Shown: positions 53,543 to 62,460, counted from the first letter of the stretch. The stretch is DNA of 64,000 nucleotides from GCA-2686265 sp036010965 (GCA_036010965.1 DASCMO010000068.1:1-64000); one strand, 5' to 3'. Notes: a model not told the origin generated them from the letters alone. A program made the numbers and translations.

Positions 53543-54480
53543 GACAGGCAGGCCTCCCAGCCGCGTTCAATCTCCGCTCCATCCAGCCCGTCTCCGATCA
53601 ACACAAGGAGCGACTCCTCCGGGGCCGCCCCCACGCCGGGTCCGAGCTCCATCCACTCGTACATGGCCTGCACCTGGACGGACTCGGCGTGCCCGGCGCA
53701 ATGCAGGAGCCCCTTGGCTCGGTAGAGATCCTGACCGCGTCTCCCGGCCACGAAGCGCAACCACATCTTGAGGGCGTGCAGATCCAGGGGACGCCGGGCC
53801 CGCAGAGCGACGGTGCTGACGCCCCCCGAGTGAGCCGCGGGAGGCACGCGGGCGGCGCGAGCAGTGTCGAAGGCGGAAATCGGCGTGAGCAACTCCGCCA
53901 GGGGCAGATCGGCGCGCGTCGTCTCGAGCACCTGCGCCAGAGCGTTGGCCCGGCGCACCAGGCTTCGAGCTCGCTCACGCCCGGCGCTGTCCGTGCGGTC
54001 GATGTGGTTGAGCACGACGACGTCCGCGTAGGCCAGCTGCTCGGCGACCTCGGGATGGCGGTCGAACTGGTGCGGCAGATTTGCGGCGTGGGCCAGGGTC
54101 AGCACGCCGACCAGGCGGTAGGTGCCGGCGAGCTCCGGGTCCAGCAGGAGGGTCTGGGCCACCGGGCCGGGCGAGGCCAGGCCCGAAGTCTCGATCAACA
54201 CCCGGTCCGGCGCGCGGCGCCTGGCGAGCAGGCTACGCAGGGTGCGCGAGAGGTCTCCGCGCACGGTGCAGCACACACAGCCGTTGACCAGCTCGACCAG
54301 CTCGTCAGAGACCCCGACGACCAGCCGCCCGTCGATGCCCGCCGCGCCGTACTCGTTGACGATCACGGCGACGCGCTCACCATGGCGCTCAGCCAGGATG
54401 CGATTGAGGAGGGTCGTCTTTCCGGCGCCGAGGAAACCGGCCAGAAGAGTCACCGGGATCGGGTCGGGCGCCGGCCTCAC
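53539..54480 (-). CDS. CobW/G3E family GTP-binding metal chaperone
   Basis: 313 residues. P-loop LLAGFLGAGKTTLLNRIL, the metal-binding CVCC in NGCVCCTVRGD, IETSGLASP, and VVLNHIDRTD in place of NKxD. The C-terminal CobW_C domain is short. These GTPases deliver metals such as Zn2+ or Co2+ to client proteins; the metal is unknown. GTG start six bases after glyA. A Zn-responsive role is inferred only from family membership. Confidence 0.9.
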   Translation of the reverse strand: MRPAPDPIPVTLLAGFLGAGKTTLLNRILAERHGERVAVIVNEYGAAGIDGRLVVGVSDELVELVNGCVCCTVRGDLSRTLRSLLARRRAPDRVLIETSGLASPGPVAQTLLLDPELAGTYRLVGVLTLAHAANLPHQFDRHPEVAEQLAYADVVVLNHIDRTDSAGRERARSLVRRANALAQVLETTRADLPLAELLTPISAFDTARAARVPPAAHSGGVSTVALRARRPLDLHALKMWLRFVAGRRGQDLYRAKGLLHCAGHAESVQVQAMYEWMELGPGVGAAPEESLLVLIGDGLDGAEIERGWEACLS

Positions 54481-54486
54481 GGCGGA

Positions 54487-55725
54487 TCAAGCTCCCGCGT
54501 AGATCGGGTGGGCGGCGGCCAATTCGGCCACTTCCCCCAATATGCGGGCCGCCACGCTCTCGTCCTCGAGCGAGCCCAGAGCGTCCGCGATCCAGCCGGC
54601 CAGGAGCCCCATGTCGTCGGTGCCCATGCCGCGCGTCGTGAGCGCGGCGGTGCCAAGGCGGACCCCGCTCGCCTCCATGGGCGGGCGCTCGTCGAAGGGG
54701 ATCAGGTTCTTGTTGGCCGTGATGTTCACGGCGTGCAGGCGGTCCTCGGCCTCCTGGCCCGAGATACCGGAGGAGCCGACGTCCACCATCAGCAGGTGGT
54801 TGTCCGTGCCGCCCGACACGATCCGCAGGCCGCGCTCGGCGAGGCCCGCGGCCAGAGCGGCGGCGTTCTCGATCGTGCGCGCCGCATAGTCGGCGAAGGA
54901 AGGCTGGAGTGCCTCGCCCAGGGCCACCGCCTTGGCGGCGATGACGTGCATCAGCGGCCCGCCTTGGGCGCCGGGGAAGATGCGGCTGTTGATGACCTTG
55001 ATGCTGTCCGCGTCGCACAGGATCATCCCTCCGCGCGGACCGCGCAGGGTCTTGTGGGTCGTCAGGGTGACCACCGGAGCGTGCGGGACGGGACTGGGAT
55101 GAACGCCGCCCGCCACCAGGCCGGCGATGTGGGCCATGTCGACCATCAAGCGCGCGTCGACCTCTTCCGCGATCGCGGCGAAGGCCGGGAAGTCGAGGAT
55201 GCGCGAGTAGGCCGAGGCTCCGGCCAGCAGAACCTTGGGGCGCACCTCCAGCGCCAGGTCCCGCACGTGATCCATGTCCACGCGCTCGCTCTCGCGGTCG
55301 AGTCCGTAGTGGTGGAACTCGTAGAAGATGCCCGAGAAGTTCTTCGAGTGGCCGTGGGACAGGTGGCCGCCGTGGTCGAGACTCATGGCGAGCACCCGAT
55401 CCCCCGGTTCGCACAGTGCCATCAGGGCGCCCACATTGGCCTGGGTCCCCGAGTGGGGCTGGACGTTGGCGCGTTCGGCCCCGAACAGCTCGCGCGCCCG
55501 ATCGCGCGCCAGGTCCTCGACCGTATCGACATGCTCGCAGCCGCCGTAGTAACGCCGGCCGGGGTATCCCTCGGCGTACTTGTTGGTCAAGGGCGTTCCC
55601 ATGGCCGCCATCACCTCCGGCGAGGTGTGGTTCTCCGAGGCGATCAACTCCAGCTGGGTCTCCTGGCGGACGGACTCAGCATCGACCGCCTGCCACAGGA
55701 CACTGTCGGTGCGGGACGTGTTCAT
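54487..55725 (-). CDS. glyA: Serine hydroxymethyltransferase
   Basis: 412 residues; PLP enzyme that interconverts serine and glycine while charging tetrahydrofolate. Diagnostic: ETQLELIASENHTSPEVMAA, LTNKYAEGYPGRRYYGGCEH, NVQPHSGTQANVGALMALC, VDMAHIAGLVAGGVHPSP and the PLP-lysine segment TLTTHKTLRGPRGGMI. The start MNTSRTDSVL was used rather than an upstream extension. It heads the short minus-strand unit glyA-CobW-HAD. Confidence 0.97.
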   Translation of the reverse strand: MNTSRTDSVLWQAVDAESVRQETQLELIASENHTSPEVMAAMGTPLTNKYAEGYPGRRYYGGCEHVDTVEDLARDRARELFGAERANVQPHSGTQANVGALMALCEPGDRVLAMSLDHGGHLSHGHSKNFSGIFYEFHHYGLDRESERVDMDHVRDLALEVRPKVLLAGASAYSRILDFPAFAAIAEEVDARLMVDMAHIAGLVAGGVHPSPVPHAPVVTLTTHKTLRGPRGGMILCDADSIKVINSRIFPGAQGGPLMHVIAAKAVALGEALQPSFADYAARTIENAAALAAGLAERGLRIVSGGTDNHLLMVDVGSSGISGQEAEDRLHAVNITANKNLIPFDERPPMEASGVRLGTAALTTRGMGTDDMGLLAGWIADALGSLEDESVAARILGEVAELAAAHPIYAGA

Positions 55726-55841
55726 GCGAGCATGGTAATCGGCGGTGGAAAGGCGAGGAAGGCCGCGCCGTTGCCGATGAGAGGAGGAGCAGGCCAACCC
55801 GCCCGCCCGAGCCCCGTAGGATCTGGCCCGAGCCGACCGCC

Positions 55842-57332
55842 GTGAAGAGCCTCCCCCCCTGCCTGACCCTCCTGACCCTCGCCCTGGCGTCCTGCCCGGG
55901 CGGCGGGGCCGCGCCCCCGGACGTGATCCTCGTCACCCTCGACACGACCCGGCCGGACTTCCTGGGCTGCTATGGAAGCGAGAACGCCACCCCACACCTC
56001 GACCGCCTGGCGCGCGAGGGCGTGCTCTTCGAGCGCAGCTACAGCACCTCAGCGGTGACCCCCGTCTCCCACGCCTCGATCCTGACCGGCCTGACCCCCT
56101 ACCAGCACGGCCTGCGCGTGCTGGCGGCCCCCAGCGGCTACCGCCTGCCCGATGATGTACCGACCCTGGCGACAGTGTTCCGCGCCCGCGGCTACCGGAC
56201 GATCGCTGTCCACAGCGCCTTCCCGGTCTCCTCCACCTTCGGTTTCGCCCGCGACTTCGACGTCTTCGAGAGCCTGGAACTGGAGATGACCGGGCGCCCC
56301 GGCGGGCGCCAGGGCTGGAATGCCGAGGCCGGAGAGCGGCGCTCGGACCTGACCATGGACATGGTGCTCGAAGAGCTCGAGCGCACCTCTGGCCCGTACT
56401 TCCTGTGGGTGCATCTGTGGGACCCGCATGACCCGCGCCTGGTCCCCCCCGCCGAGTGGATCCCGGACTCGGCGCCGCGCATCGAGACTCGCGACGGGCG
56501 CATAGGCTTCCCTCCCGGCTCCGAGATCTACGCCGCCGAGGTACGCTTCGTCGACCAGCAACTGGGGCGCTTGTTCGGGCACCTACGGGAACGCGATGCC
56601 CTGGAGCGAACGCTGATTGCCGTAACGGCCGACCACGGCGAGGGACTGGAGGACGGCCTCGAGCGCCACGGCTGGGAGTTTCACCGCATCCTCTACGACG
56701 AGCAGATCCGTGTGCCGCTGATCCTCGCCGGGCCCGGAATCCCAGCCGGGGGCACGCTGGCGGGCCTCACCTCGAGCGTGGACCTCTTCCCCACCCTGCT
56801 GGACTACGCCGACCTGTCCGGTCCGGCCGGCATCGAGGGTCGCAGCCTGCGCCCGCTGATCGAGGGATTCCCCGTGCCCGAGCGCAGCGTGTATGCCGAC
56901 CAGATCAACGGCTTCGACCTCAACGCCACGATGGTTGATCGACGTCCCGAAGCTGACTTCCTGTACGCGGTCCTGAAGGGGGACTGGAAGCTCATCTGGC
57001 GTCCAACGCGCCCGGAGCGCTCAGAGTTGTTCCACCTGAGCGAGGACCCGCTTGAGACGCGCAACCTGCTGAGCAGCGAGGGCGCGCGAGTACGGGAGCT
57101 GCTGGCAGACCTGGCACGCCGGGACGGTTGGGTGTTGCGTATGTTCGAAGGCGAGTCGCCCTCGCCGGACATCCTCTCCATGCTCAAGTCCATCGGCTAC
57201 AGCAGCAGCGGCGACCAGCAGGGACTGGACCCGAACTGGCAGTGGCTCTGTCCTCAAGATCGGTCACGGTACGAGGAACGAGGGAGCTGCCCCGATTGCG
57301 GCGCGGGCATGGTCCTCGTCAAGCGCCGCTGA
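55842..57332 (+). CDS. Sulfatase-fold lipoprotein without formylglycine Cys, with metal-binding-like tail
   Basis: 496 residues from GTG, with a lipobox-like LALASC after a short signal. The alkaline-phosphatase/sulfatase fold is clear: VILVTLDTTRPDFLGCYG (metal Asp), LWDPHDP and AVTADHGEGLEDG. The active-site segment reads SAVTPVSHASILTG, where a sulfatase has C/S-x-P-x-R; the Cys is Val and the Arg is Ser, so formylglycine cannot form. Phosphodiesterase or phosphotransferase activity through the Thr is possible. The last ~30 residues (WLCPQDRSRYEERG then SCPDCGAGMVLVK) resemble the heavy-metal-binding 'CPMHP…CPxCGMxLV' module. It diverges from glyA. Confidence 0.82.
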   Translation: MKSLPPCLTLLTLALASCPGGGAAPPDVILVTLDTTRPDFLGCYGSENATPHLDRLAREGVLFERSYSTSAVTPVSHASILTGLTPYQHGLRVLAAPSGYRLPDDVPTLATVFRARGYRTIAVHSAFPVSSTFGFARDFDVFESLELEMTGRPGGRQGWNAEAGERRSDLTMDMVLEELERTSGPYFLWVHLWDPHDPRLVPPAEWIPDSAPRIETRDGRIGFPPGSEIYAAEVRFVDQQLGRLFGHLRERDALERTLIAVTADHGEGLEDGLERHGWEFHRILYDEQIRVPLILAGPGIPAGGTLAGLTSSVDLFPTLLDYADLSGPAGIEGRSLRPLIEGFPVPERSVYADQINGFDLNATMVDRRPEADFLYAVLKGDWKLIWRPTRPERSELFHLSEDPLETRNLLSSEGARVRELLADLARRDGWVLRMFEGESPSPDILSMLKSIGYSSSGDQQGLDPNWQWLCPQDRSRYEERGSCPDCGAGMVLVKRR

Positions 57333-57806
57333 GCGTATCCCGCGCAGCGGGCTGGGGCCTGCCGGGCCCCTTGAGTCCGGATTGGCTGGCAGGCCCCGGC
57401 TGTTGTCGTCGCCCTCACCCGGCGGAACCGCCAGACCCCCGCCAGGGCCGTCCCTGACCCCAATCGGGCCTCCCAATCAGTTTTACCGAGCGCGGAGCCC
57501 GACGACGCTCAGCAAGCGGTAAGCTGCGAGAGTATCCCCAGATGGGACGAACGCACTCCCCAGCGCGCGACCCGGTAGAGGCCACCCCCCTGATTGAAGA
57601 TGGCCTGACTCGGCAACCCTCGCCGAACCGGAACTTGAGTGCCGGGCAGGCGGCGCCCCGTGACGGGACCCTCCCAACCGGAAGGTGTGAGAGGGCTCAC
57701 CAGTTCAGGCTGACCGGCCCCTTATCTCGGGCCGCCGGCCGTTGATTAGACGCCGTCCATTCGTGGCGGTGCCCCCGAGATGACCATCCAAGAGAACACT
57801 CCAAGC
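57333..57806. other. Gene-free gap with a stem-loop
   Basis: 474 bases with no credible gene. It holds a perfect 10-bp inverted repeat (57354-57397) near its left end and GC-rich sequence otherwise. No riboswitch consensus was recognised. The open frames here are short and lack coding character. Confidence 0.6.
57354..57397 (+). terminator. Stem-loop after the sulfatase-fold gene
   Basis: GGGGCCTGCC (57354-57363) and GGCAGGCCCC (57388-57397), a perfect 10-bp inverted repeat around a 24-base loop, 22 bases after the stop. No proper T-run follows, so it may be an RNA-stabilising 3' hairpin. Confidence 0.45.
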
Positions 57807-58946
57807 ATGAAGATCCAACACATCCTACTTTCCGCGGCGGGCCTCGCCCTCACGGCTTCCACAACCAGCGCAGACCTGCTCATCACCGAGATCGTGGACG
57901 CCCCGCTGCCCGGCGGCCAGCCCAAGTGGGTTGAGCTCACCAACACCGATGCTTCGGGTTCGATTGACCTGACGCTCTACAGCTTCGGCAACTTCAACAA
58001 CGGCGGCACAAATCTTGGCGGCGGCGCAGCGACGGTCCTGGCCGGCGGCCTCGGCGCGGGCAGTTCCTACAACATCGCTTACGAGGCAGACAACGGCCCC
58101 GGTGCGTCGATGTTCTTCAGCGTCTACGGGATTGAGCCCGACTTCTACATGGGCGGCGGTTACGTCAACGGCGACGACGTCCTGGCGCTGTTCCTGGGCG
58201 CGGCCACGGGCGACGGCACCAACGCCACCACCATCGACATCTACGGCGACCTGGGCATCGACGGCTCCGGCACGGCCTGGGAGTACACCGACAGCTACGC
58301 CTACCGCTGTGGAAACACCGCCAACGGCGGCGTCTTCACCACGACCGACTGGACCATTCCTGGAGCCAACACCCTCGAGGCCGGCTGCAGTGGCGACGAC
58401 ATCTGCGAAGAGGCCAACGTGGTGGCACAGACCACCCCCGGATGCCACGCAGGTTGTAGCGGCGGCGGCTGCGGCGGCGGCGGCCTCGGTACCCCCTACT
58501 GCTTCTGCGACGGCACCGGGACCGGCTCCCCCTGCGGGAACACCGGCGGATCCGGCGAGGGTTGCGCCAACGGCTCTGGCCTGGGCGGCGTCCTGGGCGC
58601 GAGCGGCTCCGCCAGCCTCACAGCCGGCGACCTCGTGCTCGAGGGCTCGCAGGTCATCGCCAGCCAGCCCGGCCTGTTCTTCCAGGGTGACCTGCAGATC
58701 GGCGGCGGCTCCGGAGTGGTCTTCGGGGACGGCCTGCGCTGCGCGGGAACCAACGTGATTCGCCTGCAAGTCGTCGTCTCCGACGCCTCCGGTAACTCGA
58801 GTACCTCGATCGACATCGGAGCCGCCGGCGGCGCCGCCGCCGGCGACTCGAGGGAATACCAGCTCTGGTACCGCGACCCGGCAAGCTCGCCCTGCGGCGC
58901 CACCTTCAACCTCACCAACGGTTACTCGATCTCCTGGGACGCCTGA
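57807..58946 (+). CDS. Secreted lamin-tail-domain protein with planctomycete C-terminal module
   Basis: 379 residues with a signal peptide (HILLSAAGLALTASTTSA). Residues ~25-190 form a lamin-tail-like domain (DLLITEIVDAPLPGGQPKWV, ELTNTDASGSIDLTLYSF). A Cys/Gly-rich linker follows (CHAGCSGGGCGGGG, YCFCDGTGTGSPCG). The C-terminal ~125 residues are the module also seen in two other genes here: VVFGDGLRCAGTNVIRLQ and EYQLWYRDP, ending in TFNLTNGYSISWDA. No membrane helix or LPXTG is present. Its role is unknown; a surface or matrix location is inferred. The start at MKIQHIL rather than nine residues upstream gives a normal signal peptide. Confidence 0.75.
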   Translation: MKIQHILLSAAGLALTASTTSADLLITEIVDAPLPGGQPKWVELTNTDASGSIDLTLYSFGNFNNGGTNLGGGAATVLAGGLGAGSSYNIAYEADNGPGASMFFSVYGIEPDFYMGGGYVNGDDVLALFLGAATGDGTNATTIDIYGDLGIDGSGTAWEYTDSYAYRCGNTANGGVFTTTDWTIPGANTLEAGCSGDDICEEANVVAQTTPGCHAGCSGGGCGGGGLGTPYCFCDGTGTGSPCGNTGGSGEGCANGSGLGGVLGASGSASLTAGDLVLEGSQVIASQPGLFFQGDLQIGGGSGVVFGDGLRCAGTNVIRLQVVVSDASGNSSTSIDIGAAGGAAAGDSREYQLWYRDPASSPCGATFNLTNGYSISWDA

Positions 58947-59002
58947 TCGGCGAGACGGAGGCCCCCTCCGCCGTGCCCAGCAGGGTGCGGCGGAGTCCAC
59001 CA

Positions 59003-59044
59003 CGGCGGGCGGCGTGCCATACAGGCGCGCCGCCCGCCGATTTT
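59003..59044 (+). terminator. Intrinsic terminator after the lamin-tail gene
   Basis: A 12-bp perfect stem (59003-59014 with 59028-59039; CGGCGGGCGGCG) and a 13-base loop, followed by ATTTT. It lies 57 bases after the stop of the plus-strand lamin-tail gene and is a classical Rho-independent terminator. Confidence 0.8.
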
Positions 59045-59057
59045 CACGGTGGCTAGT

Positions 59058-59113
59058 TTCATGGAGCCAGCTTCATGAAGGACGATTCATGAAGGACAAT
59101 TCATGAAGGACAA
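59058..59113. repeat. Four 14-bp tandem units with TTCATGAA palindromes
   Basis: Unit TTCATGAAGGACRA is repeated at 59072, 59086 and 59100, preceded in the same register by a diverged copy (TTCATGGAGCCAGC at 59058). TTCATGAA is self-complementary. The 14-bp period is a little over one helical turn. It sits between two convergent genes. Confidence 0.8.
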
Positions 59114-59181
59114 AGTCGCGAGACCGGCCTCGGACTGATGCCGGGCACAGGCGTCAGCTCAGAACGTCCTCGGCTGACGGA

Positions 59182-59871
59182 TCACTGACACACTCCGTTC
59201 GCGGCACCCGGACTACCGCTGTCACCACCCGGAAGGGGTGCAGTCGCGGGGCACCACTGGTCCGGGTCATCGTTGAGGAGCGGATCGCTCGCCCGCGGGT
59301 CGAGGCTGGCGGAGCGGCCAGCCTCCAGGGGCCAGGCCTCGCTCGTGGAATACTCCACCGCATCCAGCAGCACTCCCTCCCTGGTGTGGACGTAGATCTC
59401 GTCCGCAACGTTGGCGAGCACGAAACCGGAGTAGGCGAAATCCACCCTCACCCCCCCGTTGGTGGCCGGATCGGGGTTGTTGCCAAGAACGAGGCTCGAC
59501 CCAGGGCCGACCAGGATTCCCTGGCCGCCGTTCCACAGGCCGAAGAGATCGCCTCCCGCGTCGCTGATCACCAGCCCCTCCATGTCCAGGCGCCAGGGCA
59601 GGGTGTTCTGGAGCTCGATCCACTCGCCCTGGGCATCGGGCACCGCCGTCGGGTTGCTCATGAACTCGCTTACGACCAGGTCGCCTGGCTGGGGGCTCGG
59701 TGGCCTGCTGCGGGCCGTCCGCGGCGGGATAAATTCGGCTGACCCCGGTGCGGCCGTGGGGGCGCCGACGGGGCAGAGCTCGGGGGGGAAGAGGCCGGGG
59801 GTTGCGGGCGGGGCCGCGAGCGCGGCTGCCACGGCCAAGACTACGAGGGAAACGGAACCAAATACGTACAT
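59182..59871 (-). CDS. Secreted lamin-tail-domain protein
   Basis: 229 residues with a signal peptide (GSVSLVVLAVAAALAAP). The core matches the lamin-tail domain: GDLVVSEFMSNPTAVPDAQG, EWIELQNTLPWRLDMEG, GILVGPGSSLVLGN and GVLLDAVEYSTSEAWPLEAG. The C-terminal end (APLPGGDSGSPGAANGVCQ) is the usual LTD ending. It lacks the C-terminal module of its convergent neighbour. A good SD (CTGGAG, 7 bases) supports the start; a strong dyad lies in its 5' leader. Function unknown; likely surface-exposed. Confidence 0.8.
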   Translation of the reverse strand: MYVFGSVSLVVLAVAAALAAPPATPGLFPPELCPVGAPTAAPGSAEFIPPRTARSRPPSPQPGDLVVSEFMSNPTAVPDAQGEWIELQNTLPWRLDMEGLVISDAGGDLFGLWNGGQGILVGPGSSLVLGNNPDPATNGGVRVDFAYSGFVLANVADEIYVHTREGVLLDAVEYSTSEAWPLEAGRSASLDPRASDPLLNDDPDQWCPATAPLPGGDSGSPGAANGVCQ

Positions 59872-59923
59872 GGAATCTCCAGGAAGGGCATCGCGTGGCG
59901 GGGAGCCCTGAATGGAATCCCCA

Positions 59924-59954
59924 GCGACCTGCGGACCACGTCCGCAAGTGTCGC
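59924..59954. promoter_or_regulatory. Extended 31-bp dyad upstream of the lamin-tail gene
   Basis: Inner perfect repeat TGCGGAC-CAC-GTCCGCA (59930-59946), flanked by GCGAC (59924-59928) and GTCGC (59950-59954). It lies 53 bases before the minus-strand start and could be an operator or a leader hairpin. Confidence 0.55.
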
Positions 59955-60022
59955 GTTCCCTTCTGGACCCTGGTGAGGGTGGCCCGTTGCACCCGATTCG
60001 CTCCTTCCTGCATGAACCCTGC

Positions 60023-60056
60023 TTGACGATTCTCCGAATCCGGGGGAGGATAAACT
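60023..60056 (+). promoter_or_regulatory. Weak promoter-like sequence before the cytochrome gene
   Basis: TTGACG (60023) and GATAAACT (from 60049) resemble -35 and -10 boxes, but the spacing (20 or more bases) is too long for a normal sigma-70 promoter. Confidence 0.2.
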
Positions 60057-60136
60057 GAATCCCCGGCCTCGCCCGACCGCCTCGAGCCTCTCCGGAATTC
60101 GCCTCGTCCCTCCTATTTTCTTTCGCCGTCCGCCCC

Positions 60137-62224
60137 ATGGGCCCCATCGGATCCAGAAGTCGACCGAGCGCCGTCGCCGCCATCCTGTGCATCGTCACGG
60201 GCCTGGCCACGGCCGGTCTGAGGCCCGCGGGCCTGCTACCTTTGCCGACGACCCTGAACGATTTCTTCCAGCCCGGGTCCCAGCCGCTGTCCCTGGTAGA
60301 TCCCATACAGCCGGCGCAGAACTGTTCCTCCTGCCACGGATACTTCGACCCCGAGCAGGAACCCTTCGAGCGCTGGAAACACAGCTTGATGGCGCAGTCC
60401 ATGCGGGATCCGATATTCCACGCCTGCCTGGCCATCGTCGAGCAGGACCTCGGCTCCGGTGGCGACCTGTGCCTACGCTGTCACACGCCCACGGGGTGGC
60501 TGGACGGGCGTAGCAGGCCCACGGACGGCTCTGCGCTGGACCCTAACCTCGGTGACTTCGACGGCGTGAACTGCCACTTCTGCCATCGGATGGTGGATCC
60601 GGTCTACACCCCCGGAGAGGACCCGGCAGAGGACGTCGCCATCCACGCCAGCGTGGGCCCAGTCCCCGCCGATCCTCACTCCGCTCAGTACATCGTCGAC
60701 CCCTTCGATCGCCGACGGGGACCGTTCGACCTCGGTCCCAACTTCTTCTGGCACGAGTGGCTCGAGTCACCCTTCCATCAGCAGGCGAGCCTGTGCGGGA
60801 CCTGCCACGACGTGAGCAATCCGGCCTTCAGCCGCAACCCGCAGACGGGGGCCTATGAACTCAACGCGCTCGACGCCCCTCACCCGACCCAGGAGAAGCG
60901 TGACGAGTTCCCGGTCGAGCGCACCTTCAGCGAGTGGGCCAGCAGCGACTTCGCGGAGCGCCCGGTCGAGTTGCGCAACCGCTACGGTGGCAACACGACT
61001 GCCTACGCGACCTGTCAGGACTGCCATATGCCCGACACCACCGGTGAGGCCTGCGCTCCGGGTCTTGGAGGCGAACTGCGCGACGATCTGCCCCAGCACG
61101 ACTTCAACGGCGGGAACACCTGGGTTCTGAACGCAATCAGGTCGTTGTATCCGGACTCGGAGACGGGCATGACCCCCGAGGGCGCCGCGGACTCCATTGC
61201 ACGGTCCCGAGCCATGCTCGTGGCCGGCCTCGACCTGGATGTCTTCGAGCGCGACAACGAGCTCGTCGTGCGCCTCATCAACCAGACCGGACACAAGCTC
61301 CCCACGGGCTACCCCGAGGGACGGCGCATGTGGATCAACGTGCGCTTCATCGGTCCCGGAGGCGCCTTGCTCGGCGAGCACGGCCACTACGACCCCGTTA
61401 GCGCCGAACTCACCCACAACACGACGGTCTTCGAACAGACCCTGGGCCTCGACGCCGCCATGGCCCAGGCGACCGGTTTGCCCGTTGGCGAGAGCTTCCA
61501 CTTCGCTCTCAACAACGTCGTGCTCTTCGACAATCGCATCCCGCCGCGCGGGTTCACCCTCGATGGATTCAAAGCCGCCCAGGCGGAGCCGGTCGGCGAG
61601 GACTATCCCGAGGAGTACTACTGGCACGACAGTGCCTTCTTGGTCCCTCCCCGGTCCATCCGGGCACTCGTGTCGGTCTACTACCAGACGACCTCCAGGG
61701 AGTACATCGAGTTCCTGCGCGACGAGAACACAACCACCAACGCCGGTCAGATTGCCTACGACCAGTGGGTCCTGCACGGCAAGAGCGCGCCGGCCACCAT
61801 GCAACGCGAGAACCTCGACCTGACAGGGCCCAGCACCTGTTCCGCACCGATCACTTTTGGCTCGCCGACGGTGACCTCCGGCGGCAGCGTGCCGAGCATC
61901 CTGTGGCGCGGAACACCATCAATGCTCTCCGGAGGATTCTCCCTGCGCCTCGAGGACTCGGCCCCCTCCAGCAACGGTGTCCTGCTATCCAGCCCGCAAT
62001 CTGACAGCGAGCCCTTCGGTGGCGGGACCCTCTACCTGGCCCAGCCCCTGACACGCGAGGCGTTCTTCACCACAGACGACGCGGGAGACAGCCCCACCCT
62101 GCCGATCCCAATAGATGCATCGATGGTGGACACCGAGCGCCACTACCAGTTCTGGGTGCGCGACGCCGGGGCGCTCAGAGGCTCGAACCTCTCCCCAGCC
62201 CTGCACGTTGACTTCTGCGAATGA
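60137..62224 (+). CDS. Pentaheme c-type cytochrome with C-terminal module
   Basis: 695 residues with a signal/anchor (VAAILCIVTGLATAGL). Five CxxCH haem sites: CSSCH (63-67), CLRCH (112-116), CHFCH (146-150), CGTCH (220-224) and CQDCH (293-297). Candidate axial His residues include FERWKHS and SPFHQQ. After residue ~340 a beta-rich part follows (NQTGHKLPTGYPEGRRMWI resembles the C-terminal domain of multiheme cytochromes). The end (HYQFWVRDAGALRGSNLS) is a weaker version of the C-terminal module in neighbouring proteins. Probably periplasmic or extracellular electron transfer. Its partner is not known; the next gene encodes a PQQ-type sugar dehydrogenase, which could donate electrons. Confidence 0.85.
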   Translation: MGPIGSRSRPSAVAAILCIVTGLATAGLRPAGLLPLPTTLNDFFQPGSQPLSLVDPIQPAQNCSSCHGYFDPEQEPFERWKHSLMAQSMRDPIFHACLAIVEQDLGSGGDLCLRCHTPTGWLDGRSRPTDGSALDPNLGDFDGVNCHFCHRMVDPVYTPGEDPAEDVAIHASVGPVPADPHSAQYIVDPFDRRRGPFDLGPNFFWHEWLESPFHQQASLCGTCHDVSNPAFSRNPQTGAYELNALDAPHPTQEKRDEFPVERTFSEWASSDFAERPVELRNRYGGNTTAYATCQDCHMPDTTGEACAPGLGGELRDDLPQHDFNGGNTWVLNAIRSLYPDSETGMTPEGAADSIARSRAMLVAGLDLDVFERDNELVVRLINQTGHKLPTGYPEGRRMWINVRFIGPGGALLGEHGHYDPVSAELTHNTTVFEQTLGLDAAMAQATGLPVGESFHFALNNVVLFDNRIPPRGFTLDGFKAAQAEPVGEDYPEEYYWHDSAFLVPPRSIRALVSVYYQTTSREYIEFLRDENTTTNAGQIAYDQWVLHGKSAPATMQRENLDLTGPSTCSAPITFGSPTVTSGGSVPSILWRGTPSMLSGGFSLRLEDSAPSSNGVLLSSPQSDSEPFGGGTLYLAQPLTREAFFTTDDAGDSPTLPIPIDASMVDTERHYQFWVRDAGALRGSNLSPALHVDFCE

Positions 62225-62372
62225 CCCCCCCTCTGAGAGTCCCCTCCTCTGTGCCGCCGGGGCTGTTGAACGCAAGTTTTCCGTCAGGACGTTCACGCAC
62301 ACGGCCTCGCCTTGACAGGGATCGGATCTGCCCTGAAGATCATTTAGGCCCTTCCCCGCCCGGGCTTGAGGA

Positions 62373-62392
62373 TTCGGGGTGTACTCCCCGAA
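62373..62392 (+). promoter_or_regulatory. Leader hairpin before the dehydrogenase gene
   Basis: TTCGGGG-TGTACT-CCCCGAA, a perfect 7-bp stem with a 6-base loop, 68 bases before the start codon. No T-run follows. Confidence 0.4.
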
Positions 62393-62410
62393 CAGACTCT
62401 GCCTATCTGC

Positions 62411-62434
62411 CACACAATCCGTCACACAATCCGT
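62411..62434. repeat. Perfect 12-bp tandem duplication
   Basis: CACACAATCCGT twice without a gap, between the leader hairpin and the start of the dehydrogenase gene. Confidence 0.8.
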
Positions 62435-62460
62435 CTCACCAACCCATCGAGGATGGCCGC

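Noticed and set aside
53689..55845. A 718-residue plus-strand frame over the CobW-type and glyA genes
   Set aside because: Antisense to two well-conserved genes; composition is Arg/Gly/His/Val-rich.
59058..59113. CRISPR-like array
   Set aside because: Units are 14 bp with no spacers and no cas genes are present.
59073..59140. A chain of tiny frames (MKDDS, MKDNS, MKDKVARPASD) joined by ATGA
   Set aside because: They arise automatically from the TTCATGAA repeat and have no SD; kept only as a note on the repeat.
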